NCBI RefSeq assembly: GCF_023716485.1
Contig: NZ_CP092418.1
Coordinates: 4,791,836 to 4,855,835 of the forward strand
Direction: 5' to 3'
DNA from: Microbulbifer variabilis
Lineage (GTDB): Bacteria; Pseudomonadota; Gammaproteobacteria; Pseudomonadales; Cellvibrionaceae
DNA length: 64,000 bases
The notes under the pieces were generated by a model. The model worked only from the letters and a program-made list of their open reading frames with translations. It was not told the DNA's origin and made no database searches. Below are positions 26,805 to 36,260 of the stretch, piece after piece (positions within the stretch are counted from its first letter, which is position 1; every line of letters starts with the position of its first letter). The translations under genes were made by a program, and so were the position numbers.

Positions 26805-28661
26805 ATGGAACACTCTAACTTCCTTGTTGAAGCCGTCATCTTTATGGGGGCCGCGGTTATCGCTGTGCCTATCGCCACACGCCTGGGCCTGGGTTCCGTA
26901 CTCGGATACCTACTGGCCGGGGTGGCCATTGGACCCAGCGCACTGGGCCTGGTGGGGGATGCCAGCGATGAAATGCATGTGGCCGAATTCGGCGTAGCGT
27001 TGATGCTGTTTTTGATCGGCCTGGAGATGCAACCTAAAAAGTTGTGGCAAATGCGCGGCGCCATCCTCGGCACCGGCAGCGCGCAACTACTCCTGACCGC
27101 TGCTGCAGTGGCGGCAATAGCGCTGTGGTTATTCGACATGAGCTGGCGCACCGGCGTAGCGATCGGTTTGATCCTGGCCCTGTCCTCCACCGCTATCGTC
27201 TTACAGTCCCTCAATGAAAAAGGGCTTCTCAAAACTCAAGGCGGGCGCAGTGCCTTTGCGGTGCTGTTACTCCAGGATATCGCTGTAATCCCCATTCTCG
27301 CCCTGCTGCCACTGCTCGCAGGTACTACCGCCGAATCCCACGCCAGCGGCTTGGAGGGATGGGGATATGCCGCTGCGGTTATTGCCACCATCGCCGCCTT
27401 CGCTATCACCGGCCGCTATCTGCTGGGACCGCTGTTACGCCTGGTAGCTGGCAGCCAGGTACGCGAAATGTTTACCGTTACCGCTCTGCTGATTGTCTTT
27501 GCTGCAGCGGCGGTAATGAGCTGGCTCGACCTATCACCGGCTTTGGGCACTTTCCTCGCCGGAGTACTGTTGGCGGAGAGTGAGTTTCGCCACGAACTGG
27601 AGGCAGATATTGAGCCGTTCAAAGGATTGTTACTGGGACTTTTCTTTATCGCCGTAGGCGCCAGCCTGAACTTTGCGCAGATCGCGCAAAACCCACTGCT
27701 GTTGTTTGGCCTGGTAGTAGCCCTGGTAGTGGTGAAATTTGGCGTTCTGTTCCTATTGGCAAGGTTTCTGCGCATGTCCAAGGGCGAAGATTGGTTATTC
27801 GCTCTATCCCTGGCCCAGGCGGGAGAATTTGGCTTCGTTTTGGTGTCCTTTTCCACTCAAATCCAAGTACTCGACGCCGAGGCCAGCAGCTTGTTGGTAG
27901 CACTGATCGCCCTGACTATGGCGCTCACACCGATTCTGTTACTGGTATTTGAAAGGTTTATTCAGCCGCGTTTTCTTATCGGCCCGGAAGCCCCACAGGC
28001 AGTCGAACACGAACCACCGATGGATTCCAATTCACCGGTCATCATCATCGGTTACGGCCGTTTCGGCCAGATTGCCGGACGCCTGCTCAATGCCTGTGGT
28101 TTTAGCACCACCCTACTGGAGCGCAACGCCGAACAGCTGGATTTAGTTCGTCGCTATGGTATTGAGGCCTATTACGGTGATGCCACGCGGGAAGACCTAC
28201 TGCGCGCCGCCGGCGCCGCCCAGGCACGCTTGGTGATACTCACATTGAGTGATCAGGCCGCGTCTTTGGAGATCATCGCGCAGCTGCAAAAACACTTTCC
28301 GCACTTAAAGATTCTCGCGCGGGCGCGCAGCCGTATGCACCAATACGCGCTGATGGAAGCCGGGGTAAAATATATTTTTCGCGAGACCGTCGATCCCGCC
28401 TTGGCAATTGGTGAGAAGGCCCTGGAGCTGCTGGGACTCAGCCCCTTGCAAGCGCGCCGCGCTGCACGCAAATTTAAACAGCACGACCAGCGTATGCTGG
28501 AGGCACTGTTTCCCTACTGGCGCGATGAGGCACAGCATATCGCGCAAAGCCGTATCTATCGTGAACAACTCTTGCAGGCTCTACAAGAAGACCGCCGCGA
28601 TAGGGACCTGCATCTGGACCATTACTGGGAAGAGGCGAAAGTGGAGACCGAAAGGTCTTAA
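26805..28661 (+). CDS. Kef-type K+/H+ antiporter (CPA2) with RCK domain
   Basis: About 618 residues. Twelve or so hydrophobic segments (1-380) include HELEADIEPFKGLLLGLFFI, characteristic of KefB/KefC. A nucleotide-binding RCK N domain follows (about 395-530) with IIGYGRFGQIAGRLL and the acidic residue after the second strand. A charged C-terminal helix region ends EEAKVETERS. In E. coli such systems release K+ and acidify the cytoplasm in response to electrophile-glutathione adducts; nearby GST genes fit but do not prove this. No separate KefF/KefG ancillary gene is seen beside it. Confidence 0.88.
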   Translation: MEHSNFLVEAVIFMGAAVIAVPIATRLGLGSVLGYLLAGVAIGPSALGLVGDASDEMHVAEFGVALMLFLIGLEMQPKKLWQMRGAILGTGSAQLLLTAAAVAAIALWLFDMSWRTGVAIGLILALSSTAIVLQSLNEKGLLKTQGGRSAFAVLLLQDIAVIPILALLPLLAGTTAESHASGLEGWGYAAAVIATIAAFAITGRYLLGPLLRLVAGSQVREMFTVTALLIVFAAAAVMSWLDLSPALGTFLAGVLLAESEFRHELEADIEPFKGLLLGLFFIAVGASLNFAQIAQNPLLLFGLVVALVVVKFGVLFLLARFLRMSKGEDWLFALSLAQAGEFGFVLVSFSTQIQVLDAEASSLLVALIALTMALTPILLLVFERFIQPRFLIGPEAPQAVEHEPPMDSNSPVIIIGYGRFGQIAGRLLNACGFSTTLLERNAEQLDLVRRYGIEAYYGDATREDLLRAAGAAQARLVILTLSDQAASLEIIAQLQKHFPHLKILARARSRMHQYALMEAGVKYIFRETVDPALAIGEKALELLGLSPLQARRAARKFKQHDQRMLEALFPYWRDEAQHIAQSRIYREQLLQALQEDRRDRDLHLDHYWEEAKVETERS

Positions 28662-28778
28662 TTGGCCACTGCCTGTGCCGATAAAAGACTTAGGAACATA
28701 GCGCCAAGATAGCTTTTACCCAGATTAAGGTATTGGCTGACGGCGCAAACTTTTGAGCGCAATGTGGTTGAGTGCGAC

Positions 28779-29141
28779 TTAGTGGCCAACTGCGGAGCTG
28801 TGATCGAGCACAGCGATCACAGCCCGACCTGGTATCAGAGTTTCACTCACATGTCCCTTTCCACACAAATCCTTGGCTAATAAAATATCGCCAGCTCTAA
28901 AAATATGCTGTTCGCCAGAGCTGGTCGTTATTTTCACCTCACCTTCCAGATAAAAAATAAACTGCTCTCGTGGCGCGCAGTGCCAATCAAAAATCTGATG
29001 CTCATCGAACTCGCGAAAATATATTTGCCGCACCTGATAGGGATCAGAATAATCCCCAAGTGGCTGATGGTTCTTCTGGATTATTTTCCGCTCTTTAAAG
29101 GTAGATACGCCATCAACACTTAGCAGCTCTATATACTTCAT
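28779..29141 (-). CDS. cupin-domain protein
   Basis: A 120-residue single cupin barrel. Motif 1 includes HQIFDWHCAPREQFIFYLEGE and motif 2 FRAGDILLAKDLCGKGH, with His and Glu residues at the usual metal positions. The protein carries no extra domain. The cupin superfamily covers many enzymes and binding proteins, so no reaction is assigned. GGGAAAGG directly precedes the ATG. It lies 41 bases downstream of the antiporter gene on the same strand and may be cotranscribed. Confidence 0.7.
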   Translation of the reverse strand: MKYIELLSVDGVSTFKERKIIQKNHQPLGDYSDPYQVRQIYFREFDEHQIFDWHCAPREQFIFYLEGEVKITTSSGEQHIFRAGDILLAKDLCGKGHVSETLIPGRAVIAVLDHSSAVGH

Positions 29142-29182
29142 ACCTTTCCCAACCTATTGCGAATATTGATCCGGGAAAACTT

Positions 29183-30802
29183 CTATTCCTTAGACAAAAT
29201 ACTGGCCTCTATCAGATCAACTTCGAGCACTAATTTTCTGTGCAACTCATCATCAATCTCCCGGCTCACACGGAGTTCCAAAAGACGCTGTCGCTCTGCG
29301 GCCAATGCCGCCAGACGAAAACGGCGTTCCACCCGTGCCCTCAACCATACCGTCTCGCCCGCTTCATCATCACCGATGTTGATGCGCCGACGGTATATCT
29401 CCAGCAGGTGATCGATCGCCTCGTAGGCAATCTCTTTATTTTTCCAGTGTACATCTATTTCTTTACGCAAACTGATCAGACGATGTTCCGCGGCCTTAGC
29501 GGCAGAAACCCTTGCTCCCTTTTCATCGCCAATCGCCGCAAGACTGGGCGTATCCGGTAAGCGCCTAAGAAGGAATGGTAAGAAAATACTGGCAACCAAT
29601 AATGAAATCAGAATTACCCCCATAGCTATCGCTATAGATGCTTCACGGCCAGGCAATGGTTTGCCATCAGGCATTAAAAGAGGCATTGAAAATGCACCAG
29701 CAAGAGTGATAGCCCCACGCACACCAGCCACGCTCAACACACTGACCAGAGCAAATTGAGTAGAGAGAGAGGGAAGGTTGCGGCGAAAGCGCGAGAGATA
29801 AAGCGATACCCAAACCCAGATAAAACGCAGCATCAAAAGAACAAAAGAAATTGCCAGGACATACAATACAATCCAACCTAATCCAATATCCTGAGCCCAA
29901 CTCGAATCTACATCGATAAGGCGCACCAGCTGTTCTCCCAGCAGCACGAAGATAATGCCATCGAGCACAGTTTGTACGGTATTCCAAACTGCTCTACGGT
30001 CCATCCGTGTAGCGGATTTTTCTGAACCATGCAGGCTGGTGTAATGAGTGGCAATTCCCGCACTTGCAGCAGCAAGAATTCCCGACACACCTACACTTTG
30101 ACCGGCTTGGTAGGCGGCAAAAGGGACCAATAAGCTTACCAAAATCTGGATCGCCGTATCCTCACCGCGAAGGTACACCAACCAGCGCAACAGATAGCCA
30201 CAGATAAATGCCACCCCCGCACCTATGGCAACCCCTCCTATGGCAACCCAAAAAAAACCGGTTACGGCCTGTGGAAAAGAAAAACTGCCAGTCATCGCCG
30301 CAGCCAAAGCAATACGAAAGATATCCAGCCCAGAGGCATCATTAAATAATGATTCTCCAGCAAGAATATGCTCAAGCCTTGGGGGAATATTATTGGTGCC
30401 CTGCACAACCGATACGGCCACAGGATCCGTGGGGGCAAGTATTGCCGCTAGTGCAAATGCCATGGCGATCGGCATAATCGGCAACAACCAAGCGATAAAA
30501 AACCCCATGCCAAATACGGTAAATATTACCAGCCCTACAGCCAAGGTAATTATCGAACCTAGATCCCTGAAAAGAGCACCCTTGGGAATGCGCCAGCCAG
30601 CCAAAAAAAGCAAAGGTGGAATAAAAAGCAGAAAAAATATTTCTGGGTCTAATGGTATTTTTATGCCGAACACGGCGCCGAGAAGAACACCGCCTAAAAT
30701 TTGAATAAGAGGCAAGGGAACAGGAAAAGGCAAAACTCTAGCGACAATCAGGCTGAGCGCCACTACCAGCAATAACAGCAGAGCAACAACGAGATAGTGC
30801 AT
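29183..30802 (-). CDS. CPA1-family Na+/H+ antiporter with long cytoplasmic tail
   Basis: About 539 residues. Membrane part about 1-405, with ILAPTDPVAVSVVQGTNNIP and LAGESLFNDASGLDIFRIAL (Asn-Asp ion site) and VAGVRGAITLAGAFSMPLL. The remaining 130 residues are a charged, helical cytoplasmic tail as in the YjcE/NhaP-like branch. I take the ATG at 30802 (MHYLVVALLLLLVVALS), where the first membrane helix begins; a TTG start 13 codons earlier is possible. Third cation antiporter in 5.4 kb; it differs from the one at 25484 in its tail. Confidence 0.85.
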   Translation of the reverse strand: MHYLVVALLLLLVVALSLIVARVLPFPVPLPLIQILGGVLLGAVFGIKIPLDPEIFFLLFIPPLLFLAGWRIPKGALFRDLGSIITLAVGLVIFTVFGMGFFIAWLLPIMPIAMAFALAAILAPTDPVAVSVVQGTNNIPPRLEHILAGESLFNDASGLDIFRIALAAAMTGSFSFPQAVTGFFWVAIGGVAIGAGVAFICGYLLRWLVYLRGEDTAIQILVSLLVPFAAYQAGQSVGVSGILAAASAGIATHYTSLHGSEKSATRMDRRAVWNTVQTVLDGIIFVLLGEQLVRLIDVDSSWAQDIGLGWIVLYVLAISFVLLMLRFIWVWVSLYLSRFRRNLPSLSTQFALVSVLSVAGVRGAITLAGAFSMPLLMPDGKPLPGREASIAIAMGVILISLLVASIFLPFLLRRLPDTPSLAAIGDEKGARVSAAKAAEHRLISLRKEIDVHWKNKEIAYEAIDHLLEIYRRRINIGDDEAGETVWLRARVERRFRLAALAAERQRLLELRVSREIDDELHRKLVLEVDLIEASILSKE

Positions 30803-31349
30803 CGCCCACTCATATTCCTTTGAAAGACTGCGGCACTGCAATTTTCAACCCGACTTAACAGGTCAGCCATTCCGCCAGTATAGGAAAGAGGATTACCGAG
30901 GCTTCACAAAGTCATTCAAAGCGTGGGCTTTAGCGCCTAAGCAAAATCACAGACGCTTAAAGAAACAAAGATCCCCACAAGAGGGAAAAGAGTTAACCGA
31001 AACGGTGTAAACCTAACAATTAATTTCGAACAGGCACCTCTGGTATCGGTAGAGAGATACTCTCTAGAGAGAGTTCATTAAAAATAGGGAAAGATTGTTA
31101 TTAACCTAAGGTCTTTCTCATAAATTAGAGTTCCTTGTGCATAATTTTGGGAAAACTGGATTCATTTAAAGAATACTTATCCACGTCAACAGCCACCTGC
31201 TACCGTAGGGTAAATTTTAATGTTAATAATACTCCCTATCTTACCCACCGGATAAGAACACAGATCAGGTAACAGAGTACCTGTGGAAAACCAGAGGATA
31301 ATAATCAATCCAGCCAAAAAAATATTAACAGGCCTCTATTTAAACCCGA
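30803..31349. other. long AT-rich intergenic region with nested inverted repeats
   Basis: About 550 bases without a convincing gene. It contains overlapping complementary units AGAGAG (31051-31056), CTCTCT (31060-31065) and AGAGAG (31066-31071), which can form two mutually exclusive small hairpins, and one near-consensus DnaA box TTATCCACG (31177-31185). The promoter for the antiporter gene should lie at its left end. Confidence 0.5.
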
Positions 31350-32198
31350 CTAACTGGCGAGAAAATCACTCAGCAACCGATTAAACCTCTGTGGCGCTTC
31401 AAGAAATAGGAAGTGACTGCCTCCATCTTCAGCCTCGATAATCTCCAACCGAGAACTTTTAATTTGTTGATGAATCCATTGCTGGCATTCTACTGGGTGA
31501 GGGCTGGCACGGCCGAAGGCGATCAAAGAGGGTTTTTCAATTCTGGGGATAAAATCGCGCCAATCTCGAGTAACATTGTCAATAAACAGGCGCGCCGCCA
31601 GAGCGCGCGGGAACTGCAAATTGACCCCAACCAGCTCTTCCCTTTGATCCTGTGTCATTGCCGGAGTCACCATTGACATCAAAATGTCACGGGTTGCCTG
31701 CTCGCCCTGGGAGCTACGCAGTTGACCTGTAAACTGGAAGAGCTGTTCGGCAGTGAGGATTGCACCGGCCTGCAAACGCTCTTGTTCAGACCAATAAGGC
31801 TGGGCAAGTAAGGCGGCGGGTTCATCAATAAAAATCAGTTTGGAAACTCGCGTATCGCCAAACATCTCCAGGTAATTCCAGATCACCGAAGCACCGGCCG
31901 AGTGGCCAAGTAGATAGAGAGGGGCCGGGTCCAGGGCTGTGATCAACTCCTGTAAGTCCTTCGCCAAGCGGGCAATACGGTAGCCATACAAGGGTTTTTC
32001 TGACTGACCGTGGCCGCGCATATCGAGAGCAATGACTCGGTAGCGATCACATAAACCGGCAAGTTGATGCTTGAACAGGGCCGCCCCTTGAGACCAACCG
32101 TGCAGTATCAGTAGAGTCGGACCAGTCCCGGCACACAGATAGCTGAGCTTTACCCCATCCGACGTGGTAAAGCTAAAGCGCTGCGTGGATTTGTTCAT
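31350..32198 (-). CDS. alpha/beta hydrolase
   Basis: A soluble alpha/beta-hydrolase of 282 residues. The oxyanion region is LLILHGWSQGAALFKHQL; the nucleophile elbow is LLGHSAGASVIW (Ser in GHSAG); a probable catalytic His occurs near the C-terminus in DGGSHFLFLEAP. The middle cap region is helical. It resembles esterases and haloalkane-dehalogenase-like proteins; the substrate is unknown. It begins 23 bases after the glmS stop on the same strand, so it is likely expressed with glmR-glmS. Confidence 0.8.
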   Translation of the reverse strand: MNKSTQRFSFTTSDGVKLSYLCAGTGPTLLILHGWSQGAALFKHQLAGLCDRYRVIALDMRGHGQSEKPLYGYRIARLAKDLQELITALDPAPLYLLGHSAGASVIWNYLEMFGDTRVSKLIFIDEPAALLAQPYWSEQERLQAGAILTAEQLFQFTGQLRSSQGEQATRDILMSMVTPAMTQDQREELVGVNLQFPRALAARLFIDNVTRDWRDFIPRIEKPSLIAFGRASPHPVECQQWIHQQIKSSRLEIIEAEDGGSHFLFLEAPQRFNRLLSDFLAS

Positions 32199-32221
32199 AA
32201 GCCATCCATGGCCTTGGAGAG

Positions 32222-34051
32222 TTACTCTACCGTCACCGACTTAGCCAGGTTCCTAGGCTGATCAACATCGGTACCTTTCAGCAACGCCACATGATAGCTG
32301 AGTAACTGCAGAGGCACTGTGTAGAGGATAGGTGCCAAGCTCTCTGGGGAGTCCGGCACTTCAACCACAGTGATCCCTTCCTCGCTGGTGAAGCCGGCCT
32401 TAGGGCTGGCAAAGACAAACAGCTGTCCACCGCGCGCACGCACTTCCTGCAAGTTGGACTTAAGCTTTTCCAACAGCTCGTTGTTGGGGGCCACAACAAT
32501 TACTGGCATATCCGCATCTACCAATGCCAGCGGGCCGTGCTTGAGCTCACCTGCCGGATAGGCTTCTGCGTGGATATAAGAGATTTCCTTAAGCTTTAAT
32601 GCACCTTCAAGGGCGATGGGGAACTCGACACCACGGCCGAGGAACAGCGCATGGTTCTTCTCCGCAAAAGCCTCGCTAGTATGCTGAACCAGTGCATCGA
32701 GATCAGTAAATTCTTCCATCAGCTTCGGCAGCTGATGCAGCGCACTCACCAGTTCCGCCTCACGCTCACTGGGGAGGCCGTTGGCCTTGGCCAATGCAAT
32801 ACTGAATAACTGCAGGGCCACCAATTGGGTGGTGAAGGCTTTAGTTGAGGCCACACCAATTTCCGGGCCCGCTTCCGTCATCAGCGAAAGTTCAGACTCA
32901 CGCACCAGAGAACTGTTGGGCACATTGCAGATCGTCATAAAACCCAGGTAGCCAAGTTTTTTGGCCTGACGCAGAGCTGCCAGGGTATCCGCAGTTTCGC
33001 CAGACTGAGAAATAGTCACAAACAAAGTACCCGGACGCACAACGGTCTTGCGGTAGCGGATCTCACTTGCCACTTCCACCGAGCAGGGCACTCCCGCCCA
33101 GTCCTCCAACCAATAGCGCGCAACCATGCCTGCGTGGTAGCTGGTGCCGCAAGCGACGATCTGCACCTGTTCTACCTTGGGTAAAATTTCCTGGGCGAGG
33201 CTACCCAGTGCCTGGGACAAGACCGTACGCTCTCCAATACGCCCAGCCAGAGTCGCTGCTACAACTTCAGGCTGTTCGAAGATTTCCTTCTGCATATAGT
33301 GGCGATAGCGCCCTTTGTCGGCAACGTCGTGGCCCCTATCCAGCTTATGCACCGGGTGGCTCACTTCTTCGCCCTGCTTATTGCGAACGGAAATTCCGCT
33401 GCGACGCACTTCCGCTACATCCCCCTCTTCGAGGAAAATAAAGCGATCGGTAACCTGGCGCAGTGCCATTGGGTCTGAAGCGATAAAGTTCTCCTCAATG
33501 CCAACCCCCAAAACCAAGGGGCTGCCGTAGCGCGCACAGGCCAGGACCTCGGGCTCCTCACTACTGATCACAGCGAGCGCGTAAGCGCCCTCAAGCATCT
33601 TGGTAGCCTTGCTTACTGCATCCACTAACCCATGGCCATTGGTACTCAAAGAATGAACTAAGTGAACCACCACCTCAGAATCGGTATCCGAGGCAAATTC
33701 ATAGCCCTTAGCCTGAAGATCCTCACGCAAGGATTGGTGATTTTCAATGATCCCGTTGTGAACTAGGGTAATATGTCCGGACATATGGGGATGGGCATTT
33801 TCGTCGGAAGGCACTCCATGGGTTGCCCAGCGAGTGTGGGCAATTCCCTGGAGGCCCTCAGCAGGCTCGGTCGATAACTTGGCCTCCAGGTCTGCGACCT
33901 TGCCCAAGCTCTTACGCAGCTGTAGCTGGCCATATTCATCGCGAAGGCAGACGCCCGCAGAATCATAGCCCCGGTACTCCAGGCGGCGCAGGCCCTCAAG
34001 AAGAATGCCCGTCACATTACGCTGGGCCAGTGCCCCAACAATCCCACACAT
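32222..34051 (-). CDS. glmS: glutamine-fructose-6-phosphate aminotransferase GlmS
   Basis: Makes glucosamine-6-phosphate from fructose-6-phosphate and glutamine, the first step to UDP-GlcNAc for peptidoglycan and LPS. 609 residues, matching the family. The N-terminal glutaminase has nucleophile Cys2 ([15 protein letters not shown]) and [11 protein letters not shown]; two SIS domains carry [26 protein letters not shown] and the C-terminal [19 protein letters not shown] lies before the ATG. Downstream of a DeoR-type regulator. No glmS ribozyme-like leader is recognised, as expected for a gammaproteobacterium. Confidence 0.96.
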   Translation of the reverse strand: MCGIVGALAQRNVTGILLEGLRRLEYRGYDSAGVCLRDEYGQLQLRKSLGKVADLEAKLSTEPAEGLQGIAHTRWATHGVPSDENAHPHMSGHITLVHNGIIENHQSLREDLQAKGYEFASDTDSEVVVHLVHSLSTNGHGLVDAVSKATKMLEGAYALAVISSEEPEVLACARYGSPLVLGVGIEENFIASDPMALRQVTDRFIFLEEGDVAEVRRSGISVRNKQGEEVSHPVHKLDRGHDVADKGRYRHYMQKEIFEQPEVVAATLAGRIGERTVLSQALGSLAQEILPKVEQVQIVACGTSYHAGMVARYWLEDWAGVPCSVEVASEIRYRKTVVRPGTLFVTISQSGETADTLAALRQAKKLGYLGFMTICNVPNSSLVRESELSLMTEAGPEIGVASTKAFTTQLVALQLFSIALAKANGLPSEREAELVSALHQLPKLMEEFTDLDALVQHTSEAFAEKNHALFLGRGVEFPIALEGALKLKEISYIHAEAYPAGELKHGPLALVDADMPVIVVAPNNELLEKLKSNLQEVRARGGQLFVFASPKAGFTSEEGITVVEVPDSPESLAPILYTVPLQLLSYHVALLKGTDVDQPRNLAKSVTVE

Positions 34052-34097
34052 ATCGATTTCCTCTCAAATTCCTAAAAGTCTTTTGCTTATTCTTTCG

Positions 34098-34874
34098 CTA
34101 GTCACCGGCAACAGGTTTTGGGGATGCACAAATCACCCGCACGCCCATATCCTTCAGTTTCTCCTGGGCACTCTCTTCCAAACCAGAATCCGTCACCAGT
34201 ACATCGACTTGTGACCAGGATAGTTCCTGGTTGGGGATGCGCCTGCCAACCTTGCTGGATTCCGCCAACACCACCACTTCCCGTGCAACTTCCGCCATCA
34301 CCCGGGAAAGACCTATTTGCTCGTTGAACGTACAAGTGCCGCGCTCCAGATCTATGCCATCGGCACCGATAAAAGCTCTGTCGAAGTCGTAATCGCGTAA
34401 AACCTGCTCTGCCACCTTGCCCTGGAAGGCCTCGAAGTGGGGGTCCCAGGTGCCGCCTGTCATTAACAGGGTTGGCTCGTTTTCCAGCTCCCGCAGGGCA
34501 TTAGCCACATGCAAAGAGTTGGTCATGACCACGAGGCCACGCTTAGATTCCAGCTCGGGAATCATCGCCGCAGTCGTGCGGCCGTAATCGATCACGATGC
34601 GATGATGATCGGGAATCAAGGCCGCTGCGGCACGGCCAATAGCGCGCTTCACTTCCGATGGCCCATCCTCCACAACCAACTCTCGTGGAACCGGTATGGC
34701 ACCACCACGCCGACGCAGCAGCAGGCCGTGGTTTTCCATCGCAGTAAGGTCCTTTCGAATCGTAACTTCTGAAGTTTCGAAACGCCTTGCTAAATCTTCG
34801 ACACTGGCCTCCCCAGTTTCATTCAAAAGACTCATAATCCCATGGCGGCGCTGTTGGGTATTGCGTTTCGACAT
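34098..34874 (-). CDS. glmR: DeoR-family regulator upstream of glmS (GlmR-like)
   Basis: 258 residues. The N-terminal DeoR helix-turn-helix (about 1-60) has NTQQRRHGIMSLLNETGEAS and RFETSEVTIRKDLTAMENHG; the C-terminal sensor (about 75-235) has IDYGRTTAAMIPEL and the FIGADGIDLERG phosphosugar-type loop. A DeoR-type regulator directly before glmS is the arrangement known for GlmR (PA5550) of Pseudomonas aeruginosa, so regulation of glmS by an amino-sugar phosphate is plausible. The 46-base gap to glmS suggests one transcript. Confidence 0.75.
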   Translation of the reverse strand: MSKRNTQQRRHGIMSLLNETGEASVEDLARRFETSEVTIRKDLTAMENHGLLLRRRGGAIPVPRELVVEDGPSEVKRAIGRAAAALIPDHHRIVIDYGRTTAAMIPELESKRGLVVMTNSLHVANALRELENEPTLLMTGGTWDPHFEAFQGKVAEQVLRDYDFDRAFIGADGIDLERGTCTFNEQIGLSRVMAEVAREVVVLAESSKVGRRIPNQELSWSQVDVLVTDSGLEESAQEKLKDMGVRVICASPKPVAGD

Positions 34875-34988
34875 AACATGCTAACTTTCATTTCGAAACT
34901 TAAAGATAGCAAAATGAAAGATAAATTCCCACAGGAATTTCAAAAAGGCAGAGTCCCAACAGGGAAACAGCAGAAATGATGCCGCTAC

Positions 34989-36260
34989 TCAGGTGGAAAG
35001 CGCGGCTAGCATCGCCTGGAGAAAGCGCGCCAGTTCACCACCCGTCACCGCTCGATGATCAGCACTAATAGAAAGCGGCAACAGTGGCCGCATAGCCGGC
35101 CAACGGTCTATGACGACGACTCCTTGGCAAACCCTGCCCGCACCGACAATGGCCACCGTAGGGGGCAACACAACGGGTGTCGCATAGCGCCCGGCAATAG
35201 CACCAAAGTTGGACAAGAGAATCGTTGCGCCCTGCAAATCGCTCTGGGCGATTCCGGTCTCCCTGGCCTGATGCTTGAAGTCGGCCACCTGGGCCATCAG
35301 TGATTCATCTGATCGCGTGGCTACATCTTTGAGCACAGGGACATACAGGCCTCGCGGGGAATCTACCGCCAATCCGATATTGACGGGCTGTTGAGGAGAC
35401 AGCTGATCATCTTGGAAATACGCATTGAGGGTAGGCTCCGCAGAACAGGCAGACTGCACAGCGCGAATCAGTCTCAATAATGCCGGTTCGCTGCCCCACC
35501 AACTGGAGATATCCGCATCATCACATAGGGTAATCTGCGCCACCTGGTCCCTAGCGCGGCTCATGGATAGGCCCATGGCACGCCGAGCCGGGGACATAAT
35601 TTCCCCAGGCTCTTGAGCTTTTACCAAATCCCTCTCAGGCAAAGGCTTCCATGTATTTTGCTCAGCTTGACCGGTAGCTATTTCCGCGGCACTAAATTTT
35701 GCCCCCGCGGCAGAGCGCACCTGTGCAGCTGTGATCACTCCCCCGTCCGTGGAGAGCTTTTCCAAATTCACCCCCAGGCGCCGAGCTAGGGCACGAACCG
35801 AGGGTGTTGCCAGCCGTTTAGGCCCCTCAGTAAGGCCCTGCTCGGCGCCGAGGACATCTTCACTCTGTTCGAGCTTCCCAACCACCGTTCCACTGTCGGC
35901 CCGCGACCGACTAGGTGCCGATGCGCCGCACACTTTTTCCTTTTCAGGTTCTTCCTGAATGACAGACTCTTTGGGGGAAGAAACTTCAGCAGGCACTGCT
36001 GATTGCGATGTCTCTTGGCTACTGCCTTCAGCGACAAAGCCCACTAAGGGCTCACCCACATTGACGGTTTGATCCGGCTCTGCAAACAGCTTTTCTATTC
36101 TGCCTCCCCATGGAGCTGGAACTTCTACCAGAGCCTTGGCGGTCTCAACGGTTACCAGGCTTTCGTGGGCGATAATTTCATCTCCTTCATGTACATGCCA
36201 TTCCCGCACTACTGCATCCGGCAACCCCTCACCGAGGTCGGGCAGGGTAAAAATTTTCAT
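34989..36260 (-). CDS. bkdB: branched-chain 2-oxoacid dehydrogenase E2 (dihydrolipoyl acyltransferase)
   Basis: The core acyltransferase of a 2-oxoacid dehydrogenase complex. 423 residues: one lipoyl domain (1-80; lipoylated Lys in LVTVETAKALVEVP), a long acidic/Ser-rich linker, a peripheral-subunit-binding domain (about 148-185; ATPSVRALARRLGVNLEKL) and a catalytic domain. The catalytic motif, normally His-x-x-x-Asp-Gly, reads DHRAVTGG (His402, Thr406), so the Asp is replaced by Thr. Overlaps the E1 beta gene by four bases. No E3 (lipoamide dehydrogenase) gene follows. Confidence 0.88.
   Translation of the reverse strand: MKIFTLPDLGEGLPDAVVREWHVHEGDEIIAHESLVTVETAKALVEVPAPWGGRIEKLFAEPDQTVNVGEPLVGFVAEGSSQETSQSAVPAEVSSPKESVIQEEPEKEKVCGASAPSRSRADSGTVVGKLEQSEDVLGAEQGLTEGPKRLATPSVRALARRLGVNLEKLSTDGGVITAAQVRSAAGAKFSAAEIATGQAEQNTWKPLPERDLVKAQEPGEIMSPARRAMGLSMSRARDQVAQITLCDDADISSWWGSEPALLRLIRAVQSACSAEPTLNAYFQDDQLSPQQPVNIGLAVDSPRGLYVPVLKDVATRSDESLMAQVADFKHQARETGIAQSDLQGATILLSNFGAIAGRYATPVVLPPTVAIVGAGRVCQGVVVIDRWPAMRPLLPLSISADHRAVTGGELARFLQAMLAALST

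Noticed and set aside
34052..34097. glmS ribozyme leader
   Set aside because: The gap between glmR and glmS is only 46 bases, too short, and the ribozyme is typical of Gram-positive bacteria.
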